Shown here: positions 26,287-33,850 of the stretch, in pieces
Layout of the letters: the number at the start of each line of letters is the position of its first letter
Numbering within the stretch: the first letter of the stretch is position 1
NCBI GenBank assembly: GCA_016713035.1
Contig: JADJPW010000003.1
Span: 310,001 to 374,000 of the forward strand
Reading direction: 5' to 3'
Source of the DNA: Verrucomicrobiaceae bacterium
Lineage (GTDB): Bacteria; Verrucomicrobiota; Verrucomicrobiia; Verrucomicrobiales; Verrucomicrobiaceae
DNA: 64,000 nt
Translations under genes and position numbers: made by a program
Notes under the pieces: generated by a model
What the model saw: the letters and a program-made list of their open reading frames with translations, nothing else
Told to the model about the DNA's origin: nothing
Databases searched by the model: none

Positions 26287-27935
26287 AAAACGACCGCCGG
26301 ATGCGCTGGCTCCTCCCGCTGATGAGCGGCGGGATGCTCGTGTTCGCCTTTCCAGGCTGGAACTGGCAACTCGCCGTGTGGGTGTGGGTGCTCCCGCTGC
26401 TGGCGGTGCTGTGGCCCTTCGGGTATTTGAAATTTCAAAGCTCAAATTTCAAATCCGGCTACCTCGCGGGCCTCGCGTTCTTTTTACCGAACCTGTTTTG
26501 GATTCGGCACTCGTCGCGAGTGATGATGGGCGGTGCGCGGGATGGGGCGTGGGCGGGCTGGGGACCAGAGTTGCTCGGTTTGGGGGCCTGGATCGGCCTA
26601 TCGGCTTATTGCGCAGTGTATTTCGGGCTGTGGGCTTGGTTTGTGGCGCGATTTGCCCGGCCGAATGCGACGACGCTGACGCGGGATGCCTGGTGGGCGA
26701 GCACGCTGCATTCACTGCGCTGCGCTGGCCTCGCGGCGGGTGCTTGGGTGGTCTGTGAGTGGCTGCGGAGCACGACGGTATTCACCGGATTCGGCTGGAA
26801 TGGGCTGGGCGTGGCTTTTCATCAAAACGCGGCGCTGATGCAGCCTGCGGACTTGGTGGGTGTGATGGGACTGTCGTTTTTACCGATCTTCGTGGCCTGC
26901 ACAGGCTGGAATGTGATCACGCGGTTCGTGGCGGTGCATCGCGGCGATGGCACGAGCCGCACACGAGTGGATTTCACCGTAGCGATGGTGCTGGTGCTGC
27001 TGAGTGTGGCCTATGGCATGCTGCGGGTGAATGAAATCCACAAGAGCAGGCCCAAACTACGCGTGACGATGGTGCAGCCAAATGTGGCCCAGGTCGATGC
27101 GATGACGGGTGCGGTGGCACCGCGGACCTATGAGCGGCTGCGGGACTTCACACGGCTTTATGCGAAGAGCAGTGATCTGGTCATCTGGCCGGAGAGTGCG
27201 CTGCCGGCGCATCTGCATTATGATTTGGCAATGCATGAGATGTTTTTCAAAGACACGCTCGGCACGGAGCCTTTCGCACTGCTGACGGGCACAGAAATCC
27301 GCCAGCCAGGCCAGCCGGACTATAATTCGGCCATTTTGATGCGTGGGAGCCTGCAAAACCGCCAAGAGCATCACAAAGTGCATTTGGTGCCTTTTGGTGA
27401 ATTTTTGCCGTTGCGTGAGTATTGGCCGTTTTCGATGCTGAGGCCTCTTTTCCCAGGTGATTTCGCTTTCGGGCCGAAAACGGAGCCGCTGCGATTGGAT
27501 GAAAAAATGAGCCTTATCCCGCTGATCTGCTTTGAGGACACAGTGGGCCGTGTGGCGCGGAAATTCGTGCGTGCGGAGCCGCAGATCATCGTCGCGATCA
27601 GCAATGACGGCTGGTTCATCGACAGCATCGAGACGGAGCTGCATCTGGCGAATGCGAAATTCCGCGCGGTGGAGCTGCGCAGGCCGATGGCGCGGTGCTC
27701 GAACATCGGCGTGACTTGCTTCATCGACGCGTATGGCCGGGAAAGCTCCCGCCTGCATGATCCAGAGACGGGCGACACCTTTATCGAAGGCGTCTTGCCT
27801 GGTGAAATGGACGCACATTTCTCCGAGATCACTTTTTATGCCCGTTATGGCGATGTTTTCGCCCTAGCGATGCTGGCGATCTGTTTGGTGACCATCCTGC
27901 TGCGATGGAAAGGGACACGAGCATGTCAGGCGTGA
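26283..27935 (+). CDS. lnt: Apolipoprotein N-acyltransferase
   Basis: 550 residues with several N-terminal membrane segments (about residues 8-250), then a nitrilase-like periplasmic domain. The catalytic triad is visible: Glu in LVIWPESALP, Lys in HHKVHLVPFGEFLP and Cys in LIPLICFEDTVG. Adds the third acyl chain to the N-terminal cysteine of lipoproteins in the inner membrane, which fits the small lipoproteins encoded downstream. The longer ORF starts at 26178, but the ATG at 26283 in ATGA overlap with the TerB-like gene is chosen. The stop overlaps the CPXCG gene. Confidence 0.88.
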   Translation: MKNDRRMRWLLPLMSGGMLVFAFPGWNWQLAVWVWVLPLLAVLWPFGYLKFQSSNFKSGYLAGLAFFLPNLFWIRHSSRVMMGGARDGAWAGWGPELLGLGAWIGLSAYCAVYFGLWAWFVARFARPNATTLTRDAWWASTLHSLRCAGLAAGAWVVCEWLRSTTVFTGFGWNGLGVAFHQNAALMQPADLVGVMGLSFLPIFVACTGWNVITRFVAVHRGDGTSRTRVDFTVAMVLVLLSVAYGMLRVNEIHKSRPKLRVTMVQPNVAQVDAMTGAVAPRTYERLRDFTRLYAKSSDLVIWPESALPAHLHYDLAMHEMFFKDTLGTEPFALLTGTEIRQPGQPDYNSAILMRGSLQNRQEHHKVHLVPFGEFLPLREYWPFSMLRPLFPGDFAFGPKTEPLRLDEKMSLIPLICFEDTVGRVARKFVRAEPQIIVAISNDGWFIDSIETELHLANAKFRAVELRRPMARCSNIGVTCFIDAYGRESSRLHDPETGDTFIEGVLPGEMDAHFSEITFYARYGDVFALAMLAICLVTILLRWKGTRACQA

Positions 27936-28120
27936 GCGTGATTTGCCCGAGTTGCTTTGAGGAATTCGAGGTGGCGGCACCGCATCCGGGAGAGCTGCCA
28001 TGTGACGTGGACTATGATTGTGAGGTGTGTTGTCGGCCCATGCGAATCGCCTTTGATGAAGAGGATGGCGAGGTGGTGGGACAGGCTTATGGCTTGGGAG
28101 AAAATGGGCCTTGGGGCTAG
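27923..28120 (+). CDS. CPXCG-motif cysteine-rich small protein
   Basis: 65 residues. Begins VICPSCFEEFEV (CPxC) and continues with DVDYDCEVCCRPMRIAF, the paired-cysteine pattern of the CPXCG motif family (PF14255), probably a zinc-binding fold. The usual CPxCG glycine is Phe here. An in-frame ATG at 27905 is possible; the ATG at 27923 overlaps the lnt end by 13 nt. Role unknown. Confidence 0.75.
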   Translation: MSGVSVICPSCFEEFEVAAPHPGELPCDVDYDCEVCCRPMRIAFDEEDGEVVGQAYGLGENGPWG

Positions 28121-28273
28121 GCGGTTGTTGTGCAGATAATTATCAATTTTGCGAAGTATTGTTTTCGGTGTTTGCAAAACGAGAACATGCCGCTAATAAA
28201 GAATCGCGTCCCGCTGCCAGGAGTCTGGTGGATGGGAACCCAAACACGGTTAACACCCACACACATACAATAA

Positions 28274-28387
28274 ATGAAACTCGCTATCCTTACCCTCGTG
28301 GCGGCCTCTGCCGTTCTTTCCTCCTGCCAGCAGCAGCAAGTTGCTCCTACGGCTCCCCCTCCTCCTCCAATCCAGTCCGGCAAGTAA
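28274..28387 (+). CDS. Small lipoprotein, proline-rich
   Basis: 37 residues: ATG at 28274, TAA at 28385-28387. Signal peptide MKLAILTLVAASAVLSSC with a good lipobox (LSSC), then a short Gln/Pro-rich tail (QQQQVAPTAPPPPP). The mature peptide would be about 20 residues, a membrane-anchored tail or spacer. Too short for usual ORF cut-offs. No strong Shine-Dalgarno is seen. The 150-bp region before it is AT-rich for this genome and could hold the promoter. Confidence 0.6.
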   Translation: MKLAILTLVAASAVLSSCQQQQVAPTAPPPPPIQSGK

Positions 28388-28450
28388 TGCGGCCGCCGCT
28401 TGAAGCGGCGATCTGAGTGAGTTTAACCATTAACACACGACCAGAACCCA

Positions 28451-28624
28451 ATGATTCGCCTTACTACCATTCTGACAGCTGTGTCCGCACTCTTCTTGGC
28501 GTCCTGCGCCTGCAAGACTTGCGACAAGTCTGCTTCCTCCTGCTCTAGCTGTGATGCGAAAGCAAAGAGTGCCTGCTGCTCGAAAGACGGCAAAGCCTGC
28601 TGCAAAGCTGGTCACAAGCACTAA
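28451..28624 (+). CDS. Cysteine-rich small lipoprotein
   Basis: 57 residues: ATG 28451, TAA 28622-28624. Signal peptide MIRLTTILTAVSALFLASC with lipobox LASC, so Cys19 would be lipidated. The mature part has eight more cysteines arranged as CxxC (21/24), CxxC (31/34), CC (42/43) and CC (50/51), many lysines, and ends HKH, pointing to metal binding or a disulfide-knotted anchor. A hairpin plus T run follows at 28648-28685, which supports a real transcription unit. Not recognised as a named family. Confidence 0.65.
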   Translation: MIRLTTILTAVSALFLASCACKTCDKSASSCSSCDAKAKSACCSKDGKACCKAGHKH

Positions 28625-28647
28625 TAGGAACCTGGAATAGGATTCAC

Positions 28648-28685
28648 ACCGCCGCTTTTCCGAGAGGAGATGCGGCGGTTTTTTT
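28648..28685 (+). terminator. Rho-independent terminator
   Basis: Perfect 8-bp GC stem ACCGCCGC (28648-28655) / GCGGCGGT (28672-28679) with a 16-nt loop followed by a run of seven T. It lies 23 bp after the cysteine-rich lipoprotein stop. Confidence 0.85.
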
Positions 28686-28687
28686 GT

Positions 28688-28796
28688 ACCGTTCTCGGTT
28701 CTCCGTTCGCAGTTCTCAGTTTCCGGCTCCCAGTTTGCCGTGTAGGAGCATCTTTTGGAAAACTGTGAACCGAGAACTGCGAACTGAGAATTACCT
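28688..28796. repeat. Inverted pair of heptanucleotide-period repeats reaching into tsaD
   Basis: Left arm from about 28690 can be cut every 7 nt as TTCTCGG, TTCTCCG, TTCGCAG, TTCTCAG, TTTCCGG, CTCCCAG, TTTGCCG. The right arm at 28768-28791 (AACCGAGAACTGCGAACTGAG) is the inverse of the same words and forms the first codons of tsaD. The arms pair across a spacer of about 40 nt. Same repeat style as at 17291, 52457, 54157 and 55249. Confidence 0.7.
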
Positions 28797-29799
28797 TTTG
28801 GCCCTCGAAAGCTCCTGCGACGAGACGGCAGCGGCGATCTGTGATCTGGATGGGAATCTGAAAGCGAGTCGCATCGCATCGCAGATCGAGATCCATCGCC
28901 AATATGGCGGTGTGGTGCCAGAGGTGGCCTCTCGGAACCATATTCTACATGTGCGGCCACTGGTGGAGGCGGTGCTGGCAGATGCAGGCATCCGCCTGGA
29001 TGATGTGGCAGCTTTTGCGGCCACCTGTGGGCCAGGACTGGTCAGCTCACTGCTCATCGGCACCTCCATGGCCAAGGCGCTGGCCGTGGCGGAGGAGAGG
29101 CCTTTTTTAGCGATCAATCACATGGAGGGGCATTTGCTCTCTCCATTCATGGGTGGCCAGGGGCCGGTGCGTCCCTGCGTGGGACTCATCGTCAGTGGCG
29201 GCCATACCATGCTGGTGCGAGTGCGTGATGTCGGTGACTACGAGCTACTAGGCCGCACACGCGATGACGCGGCGGGTGAGGCATTTGATAAAGTCGCGAA
29301 GATGATCGGCCTCCCCTACCCTGGCGGACCAGAGATCGATAAACTGGCCGCACGCGGTGATCCGCAGGCCTTTGCGTTCCCGCGCAGTTTTTTGGATGGG
29401 CGCAGCCTAGAGTTCAGCTTTAGCGGGCTGAAAACGGCGGTGCTTTACGAACTCCCGCGAGTGGATCTGAAAAACGAGCAAACGCTGGCGGATGTCTGCG
29501 CCAGTGTGCAGGCCGCCATCGTCGAGGTGCTGGTGGAAAAGCTCCTCCTAGCAGCCAAGAATACGAAAAACCGACTCGTCGCCGTCAGCGGTGGTGTGAG
29601 CTGTAATCGCGGCCTACGCACGCAGCTAAAGACTCGCTGCGAAGAGGCCGGGCTGGAGCTTTTGCTGGCCGAGCCAACGCTCTGCACGGACAATGCGGGC
29701 ATGATCGCTTTCACGGCGGCGCAGCGTTTCCGCCGCGGCTACACCTCGACTTTCGAGGCAGAGGTGGACCCCAATCTGCCGCTGGTGGCAGCGGTATGA
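28765..29799 (+). CDS. tsaD: tRNA N6-adenosine threonylcarbamoyltransferase
   Basis: 344 residues from the GTG at 28765. Core signature LALESSCDETAAAICD at the N-terminus, metal-binding NHMEGHLLSPF (HxxxH), VSGGHTMLV, and CTDNAGMIAF near the end. Transfers threonylcarbamoyl to A37 of ANN-decoding tRNAs; normally essential. The start is odd: family members begin two or three residues before LGIESSCDE, but no ATG exists here; the GTG at 28765 would add about ten repeat-encoded residues (NRELRTEN), and a TTG at 28798 is the closest alternative. Confidence 0.9.
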   Translation: MNRELRTENYLLALESSCDETAAAICDLDGNLKASRIASQIEIHRQYGGVVPEVASRNHILHVRPLVEAVLADAGIRLDDVAAFAATCGPGLVSSLLIGTSMAKALAVAEERPFLAINHMEGHLLSPFMGGQGPVRPCVGLIVSGGHTMLVRVRDVGDYELLGRTRDDAAGEAFDKVAKMIGLPYPGGPEIDKLAARGDPQAFAFPRSFLDGRSLEFSFSGLKTAVLYELPRVDLKNEQTLADVCASVQAAIVEVLVEKLLLAAKNTKNRLVAVSGGVSCNRGLRTQLKTRCEEAGLELLLAEPTLCTDNAGMIAFTAAQRFRRGYTSTFEAEVDPNLPLVAAV

Positions 29800-29814
29800 A
29801 GAGGTTCTGACGCC

Positions 29815-29879
29815 GAAACGCTTGATTTCCCGCCCTGCGTCCCGAAGGTGAGCATCCGTCACTGCCCCTCAAGCGTTTC
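29815..29879. promoter_or_regulatory. Long-looped inverted repeat before the metallophosphoesterase gene
   Basis: GAAACGCTTGA at 29815-29825 and TCAAGCGTTTC at 29869-29879 are perfect 11-nt inverses, with 43 nt between. The right arm ends 8 nt before the ATG at 29888, so a structure here could influence translation of that gene or end tsaD transcription. No T run follows. Confidence 0.4.
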
Positions 29880-29887
29880 CCCAACCG

Positions 29888-30610
29888 ATGAAATTTGCCA
29901 TCTTCGGCGACATCCATGCCAATCTGGAAGCTCTCCAGACCGTGCTCTATGATTCCCAGGAAATGGGCTGCTCGAACTATGTCTGCCTCGGCGACATCGT
30001 CGGTTATGCAGCCAATCCCTCGGAGTGCCTAGAGATCGTGCGCGAGCTAAACTGCCCGACCGTGCGTGGCAATCATGACGAAGGTGCCAGCGGCAATAGC
30101 AGCCTCGATGAGCTCAATCCCCTGGCCTACACGGCACTCATGTGGACGCGGGAGCAGCTCACCGAAGAGCAGCGCCAGTGGCTGCGCGATCTCAAGCTGG
30201 TGCGTCAGGTGCGGGACTTCACCGTGGTACATGCCACACTCGATTCACCGGGGAACTGGGGCTACGTGACGAACCGCTTCGATGCGATGGCGAGCTTCAG
30301 CTACCAGTTCACGCAGTTGTGCTTCTATGGACATACCCATGTGCCACGCATCTTTGAAAAGGATGACTCCGTGCGTGCCTCTCGGGGCACAGAGGTCAGC
30401 CTCGCACGCGGCACGAAGTATTTCGTCAATGTGGGCAGCGTGGGCCAACCGCGTGATGGGGACTGGCGGGCCTCTTATGCCATCTATGATGCGCAGGCAC
30501 AGACGGTGACCATCCGCCGCCTCGAATACGATATCGAGACTGCCCAGCGCAAAATCATCGCCGCAGGACTGCCGACGCTCCTGGCAGAGCGGTTAGCACT
30601 GGGGAAATGA
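29888..30610 (+). CDS. Metallophosphoesterase (YfcE/MJ0936-like)
   Basis: 240 residues. Contains the calcineurin-like motif order FGDIHANLEAL (DxH), CLGDIVGY (GDxxxx), VRGNHDEG (GNHD), VVHAT, and CFYGHTHVP (GHTH). This makes it a two-metal phosphoesterase of the small bacterial type acting on phosphodiesters or phosphoproteins; substrate unknown. Follows tsaD on the same strand with an 88-bp gap holding an inverted repeat. Confidence 0.85.
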   Translation: MKFAIFGDIHANLEALQTVLYDSQEMGCSNYVCLGDIVGYAANPSECLEIVRELNCPTVRGNHDEGASGNSSLDELNPLAYTALMWTREQLTEEQRQWLRDLKLVRQVRDFTVVHATLDSPGNWGYVTNRFDAMASFSYQFTQLCFYGHTHVPRIFEKDDSVRASRGTEVSLARGTKYFVNVGSVGQPRDGDWRASYAIYDAQAQTVTIRRLEYDIETAQRKIIAAGLPTLLAERLALGK

Positions 30611-30643
30611 GCTGGTCGCACGACGAGCCTGACTCACGACGAC

Positions 30644-31660
30644 ATGCGCCCCTCGCTCCCCTCTCTTCGCGACTTCCGCAGTGCCCTCATCGTGAAGCCC
30701 AGCTCGCTCGGTGACATCGTACACACGCTGCCGGCAGTGCGTGTCATCCGGCGTGCTTTTCCGCATCTGCGGCTGCGCTGGCTCGCCAATACGGAGTGGA
30801 CGCCGCTGCTGGAGGGCTCACCACTCATCGACGAGGTGATCCCCTTCCCCCGAAAGCAATTTCGCGGGCTCGGGGGCCTGCTGCGCTTCTGGAAATGGCG
30901 GCACACATGCCGCAGTCTTCCGCGTGAGCAGCCGGAGGTGGTGCTCGATTTCCAGGGCCTGCTGCGCAGCGGGCTGATCAGTCGCTGGCGTGGATCGGCC
31001 TGCGTGATCGGCCTTTCCGATGCACGTGAGGGGGCGGACCGCTTTTACACGCACTGCGTCCCTGTCGATGCTGCGGCACATGCGGTGGACCGTTATTTAG
31101 AGCTGCCGCGTGCTCTCGGCATCCGCGTGGAGCCGGAAGACATCTCCTTTGAGCTGGCTGCGGGCACTGCGCCGACGAAGGCGTCGTTGGATTGGCAAAA
31201 CAGCATCGTGGTGCATCCCTGGTCGCGTGGAGAGGGGAAATCGCTCTCAGACGACGCACTCGCTGCGCTTTGCAGCGCACTCGCTCCGCATCCGGTGATC
31301 CTCGTCGGCATGCATGAGGGAGCTGTGGTGCCCCAGGCTGCCCATGTGACGGATCTGAGTCACCAGACGAGCCTCGGGGAGCTGGTGTGGATCATGCGCC
31401 AGGCGCGGGGCTGCATCAGCGTCGATAGCGGCCCCATGCACATCGCCGCAGCGGTCAATGAGCGTGTGCTAGGCCTGCATACCTGGAGTGATCCACGCCG
31501 CGTCGGCCCCTACCCGAGCAGCGCTCAAGTGTGGAAAGCGGGCAGCATCGCCCCACGCCACGCTTTGAGTCCTGCGCAATGCACCGACTCACGCAGCATC
31601 ACGCCCGCTTCCGCTCAGCACATCGGCGAGTGGGCACGGGAGCAATGGTGCACGTCTTAA
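30644..31660 (+). CDS. Glycosyltransferase family 9 (heptosyltransferase-like)
   Basis: 338 residues. N-terminal ALIVKPSSLGDIVHTLPAV is the classical heptosyltransferase motif (KxSSLGDI), followed by VVLDFQGLLRSGLISRW. The donor-binding C-terminal half has IVVHPWSRGEGKSL and CISVDSGPMHIAAAVNERVLGLHTWSDPRRVGPY. Likely adds heptose to lipid A core or an equivalent glycan; a second GT9 besides the one at 7438, but in a different locus. Ends 2 bp before the convergent pfkA stop. Confidence 0.82.
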   Translation: MRPSLPSLRDFRSALIVKPSSLGDIVHTLPAVRVIRRAFPHLRLRWLANTEWTPLLEGSPLIDEVIPFPRKQFRGLGGLLRFWKWRHTCRSLPREQPEVVLDFQGLLRSGLISRWRGSACVIGLSDAREGADRFYTHCVPVDAAAHAVDRYLELPRALGIRVEPEDISFELAAGTAPTKASLDWQNSIVVHPWSRGEGKSLSDDALAALCSALAPHPVILVGMHEGAVVPQAAHVTDLSHQTSLGELVWIMRQARGCISVDSGPMHIAAAVNERVLGLHTWSDPRRVGPYPSSAQVWKAGSIAPRHALSPAQCTDSRSITPASAQHIGEWAREQWCTS

Positions 31661-31662
31661 AA

Positions 31663-32739
31663 TTAGCAGTCCCCGAAGCTCACGCCGACTGCACGGGCAG
31701 CTTGGACGACTTCCTCATCTTTGCAGACGAGCCGGAGCTTATTCACGGCCTCCTCGATGGCGACATCTCCCACATGATACTGCTGGTAGCTCACCATGCG
31801 GCCAAACTGGCCTTCTTTGATCAAATGCACAGCCCTCACGCCAAAGCGCAGGCCTAAGATACGGTCTAGAGCAGTGGGGGAACCACCACGCTGGAGATGA
31901 CCGAGTGTGCAAGCACGCGTCTCTTTGCTCGTGAGCCGCTCGATCTCACGGGCGACGTGATCACCGATGCCACCGAGGCGGACCTCACCGGTCTCACCAC
32001 CGCCTTTGGTCAGAAGTGCACCACTTTCCATGCGTGCTCCCTCTGCCACGACGACGAGCGTGCTGTGATCCCCCGCTGCGTCACGCCTGCGGATCGCCTT
32101 TGCGACCTGCTCCATCTGGAATGGGATCTCTGGAATCAGAATGACATCCGCACCACCAGCGATGCCGCCGTAGAGGGCGATCCAGCCTGCATGGCGGCCC
32201 ATGACCTCTAGGACGATGGCTCGCTTATGGCTCTCTGCCGTCGTGCGCAGGCGATCGAGGGCATCGACCACCGATGAGTAAGCACTGTCAAAACCAAAGG
32301 TGTAAGCCGTGGCGCTGAGGTCATTGTCGATCGTCTTCGGCACACCGATCACTGGAACTCCTGCTCCATAGAGCTGGAGGGCGGTGGTGAGACTGCCGTC
32401 ACCACCCACGATGATGAGCGCACCGATTTCGAGGTGCTTCAGTGTCGTCTTGGCCTTGTCGATGATCTCTTGTGGCACCATTGCGACATTGCCCTCACCC
32501 ACTTTGGCCACGAAATGGCCTTTGTTTGTCGTGCCGAGGATCGTCCCACCGAGCTTCATGATGCCTACGGTGCGCTCGGGCTCGAGCATCATGTAGTCAC
32601 CCGGAGGCAGCAGCCCCTCGAATCCATCGCGGAAGCCCACGACCTCCCAGCCGAGTGTGCTCGCCGCACCGACGACGCCATGGATGACTGCATTGAGACC
32701 GGGGCAATCGCCGCCGCTATTTAAGATACCGATTCGCAT
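31663..32739 (-). CDS. pfkA: 6-phosphofructokinase
   Basis: 358 residues. Motifs: ILNSGGDCPGLNAVI at the N-terminus, IIVGGDGSLTTA, VPKTIDNDL, and EVMGRHAGWIAL. The GGDGS glycine is the ATP-type residue, whereas PKTIDND carries the Lys typical of PPi-type and group III enzymes; this mix is characteristic of ATP-dependent group III PFKs (as in Streptomyces). Phosphorylates fructose 6-phosphate in glycolysis. The longer ORF upstream to 32913 is ignored; MRIGIL at 32739 is the natural start. Confidence 0.88.
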   Translation of the reverse strand: MRIGILNSGGDCPGLNAVIHGVVGAASTLGWEVVGFRDGFEGLLPPGDYMMLEPERTVGIMKLGGTILGTTNKGHFVAKVGEGNVAMVPQEIIDKAKTTLKHLEIGALIIVGGDGSLTTALQLYGAGVPVIGVPKTIDNDLSATAYTFGFDSAYSSVVDALDRLRTTAESHKRAIVLEVMGRHAGWIALYGGIAGGADVILIPEIPFQMEQVAKAIRRRDAAGDHSTLVVVAEGARMESGALLTKGGGETGEVRLGGIGDHVAREIERLTSKETRACTLGHLQRGGSPTALDRILGLRFGVRAVHLIKEGQFGRMVSYQQYHVGDVAIEEAVNKLRLVCKDEEVVQAARAVGVSFGDC

Positions 32740-32794
32740 GTGATTTTTTGTTTGATTGATTCGAGGTTCACGATTTTCAGCTACGCGGGCCTGT

Positions 32795-33742
32795 CTAGAA
32801 ATCCGCCAGCATTTGCCGTTTGTCCGTGATCGGACGCCCGGCGGCCAACCAGCGGTCATAGGCAGCCCAGCCCTGATGAAGCAGGCCGCGTGCCTCTCCG
32901 AAAGGATTTCCACTCCCCAGCACGACGACGATCATGCGGTGGCGGTAGATCAGACTCGTATTGTCCGCCTGCACGGTCACGCTGGGGGATTTTTCTGCGG
33001 AAATGACGCAGCAGCCGCCACTAGCAGCGGTGTTGGCCGTTTTCACCCCGTCGATGCGGTCGATCCCGAGGAGCTGATTCGTATTCTGCACGGTCACGCT
33101 GATCTGCTGCCCAGCGCGGTAGATGGTGACGCTACGCGTGGCCTGGTTCGTATAAAAGCGCATCGCAGGCCGAGACACGGCATACACCGCTAGCCGCGCC
33201 ATGTCCGCTGCGGTGGAATAGGGCGTAGGGCGGGAGTTCTCCACACCATGTGGATTGGTGAAGTGGGTGCCGGTGCAGCCTTCGCGGGTCGCGAGCTGAT
33301 TCATCTGCCGCACGAATTCATCCACTGGCTGTCCATTGCGGCGCAGCCGCGCCAGATGGTCTTGGCCGATGAAGTGCCCCAGCGTGATCGCCGCGTGATT
33401 ATCACTGCCCATCATCGTCGCGTAGATCAGGTCACGCAGCGTCATGCTATCACCCGCCTGGAGTCCCAGTGGCGAGCCACTACCTGCGATCATCTCTGCA
33501 TAGGCGGGCACCGTCGCCAGCACCCCCACACCCACTTTGGAGGCCTCTGCCCAATCCAGCGCCACCATGCATGTGGCGATCTTGGCGAGGCCACCGACAG
33601 GGCGCTTCGCGTTCGCATTGCCTGCGACGTGGACTTTGCGGTTAAAGGCATCCACCACGATCACAGAGGATTGTGCAATGGCAGATGCACTCGTCACAAG
33701 GAGGGTGAGAGCAGCGAGAGCGGAAAAAAACAGGCGATTCAT
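32795..33742 (-). CDS. S11 D-alanyl-D-alanine carboxypeptidase homologue, catalytic Ser replaced
   Basis: 315 residues with a signal peptide (MNRLFFSALAALTLLVTSASAIAQ). Fold features of PBP5-like S11 peptidases are present: VVDAFNRKVHVAGNANAKRP, then TMMGSDNHAAITLG (SxN box), and NPHGVENSRPTPYSTAADMARLAVYA. However the SxxK box reads V-G-G-L-A-K, with Gly where the nucleophilic Ser should be, and the KTG box reads KTA. The homologue therefore probably lacks peptidase activity and may act as a peptidoglycan-binding or scaffolding protein. Same strand as pfkA, 55 bp upstream. Confidence 0.75.
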   Translation of the reverse strand: MNRLFFSALAALTLLVTSASAIAQSSVIVVDAFNRKVHVAGNANAKRPVGGLAKIATCMVALDWAEASKVGVGVLATVPAYAEMIAGSGSPLGLQAGDSMTLRDLIYATMMGSDNHAAITLGHFIGQDHLARLRRNGQPVDEFVRQMNQLATREGCTGTHFTNPHGVENSRPTPYSTAADMARLAVYAVSRPAMRFYTNQATRSVTIYRAGQQISVTVQNTNQLLGIDRIDGVKTANTAASGGCCVISAEKSPSVTVQADNTSLIYRHRMIVVVLGSGNPFGEARGLLHQGWAAYDRWLAAGRPITDKRQMLADF

Positions 33743-33850
33743 GTCAATTAATGGCAGCAGGGGCGATCCATGCTTTAGCTGCCCGCAGGCCCCCCGCAAG
33801 AGCCTTGTCAGATGAAAGGTGAGGCTCCCGCCTCTGTTCCATGCGTTGTC

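Noticed and set aside
28423..28960. Minus-strand frames opposite the small lipoproteins and the tsaD start
   Set aside because: Cys/Ser-rich products without signal peptide or motif; the plus strand has signal peptides, lipoboxes and a correctly placed terminator.
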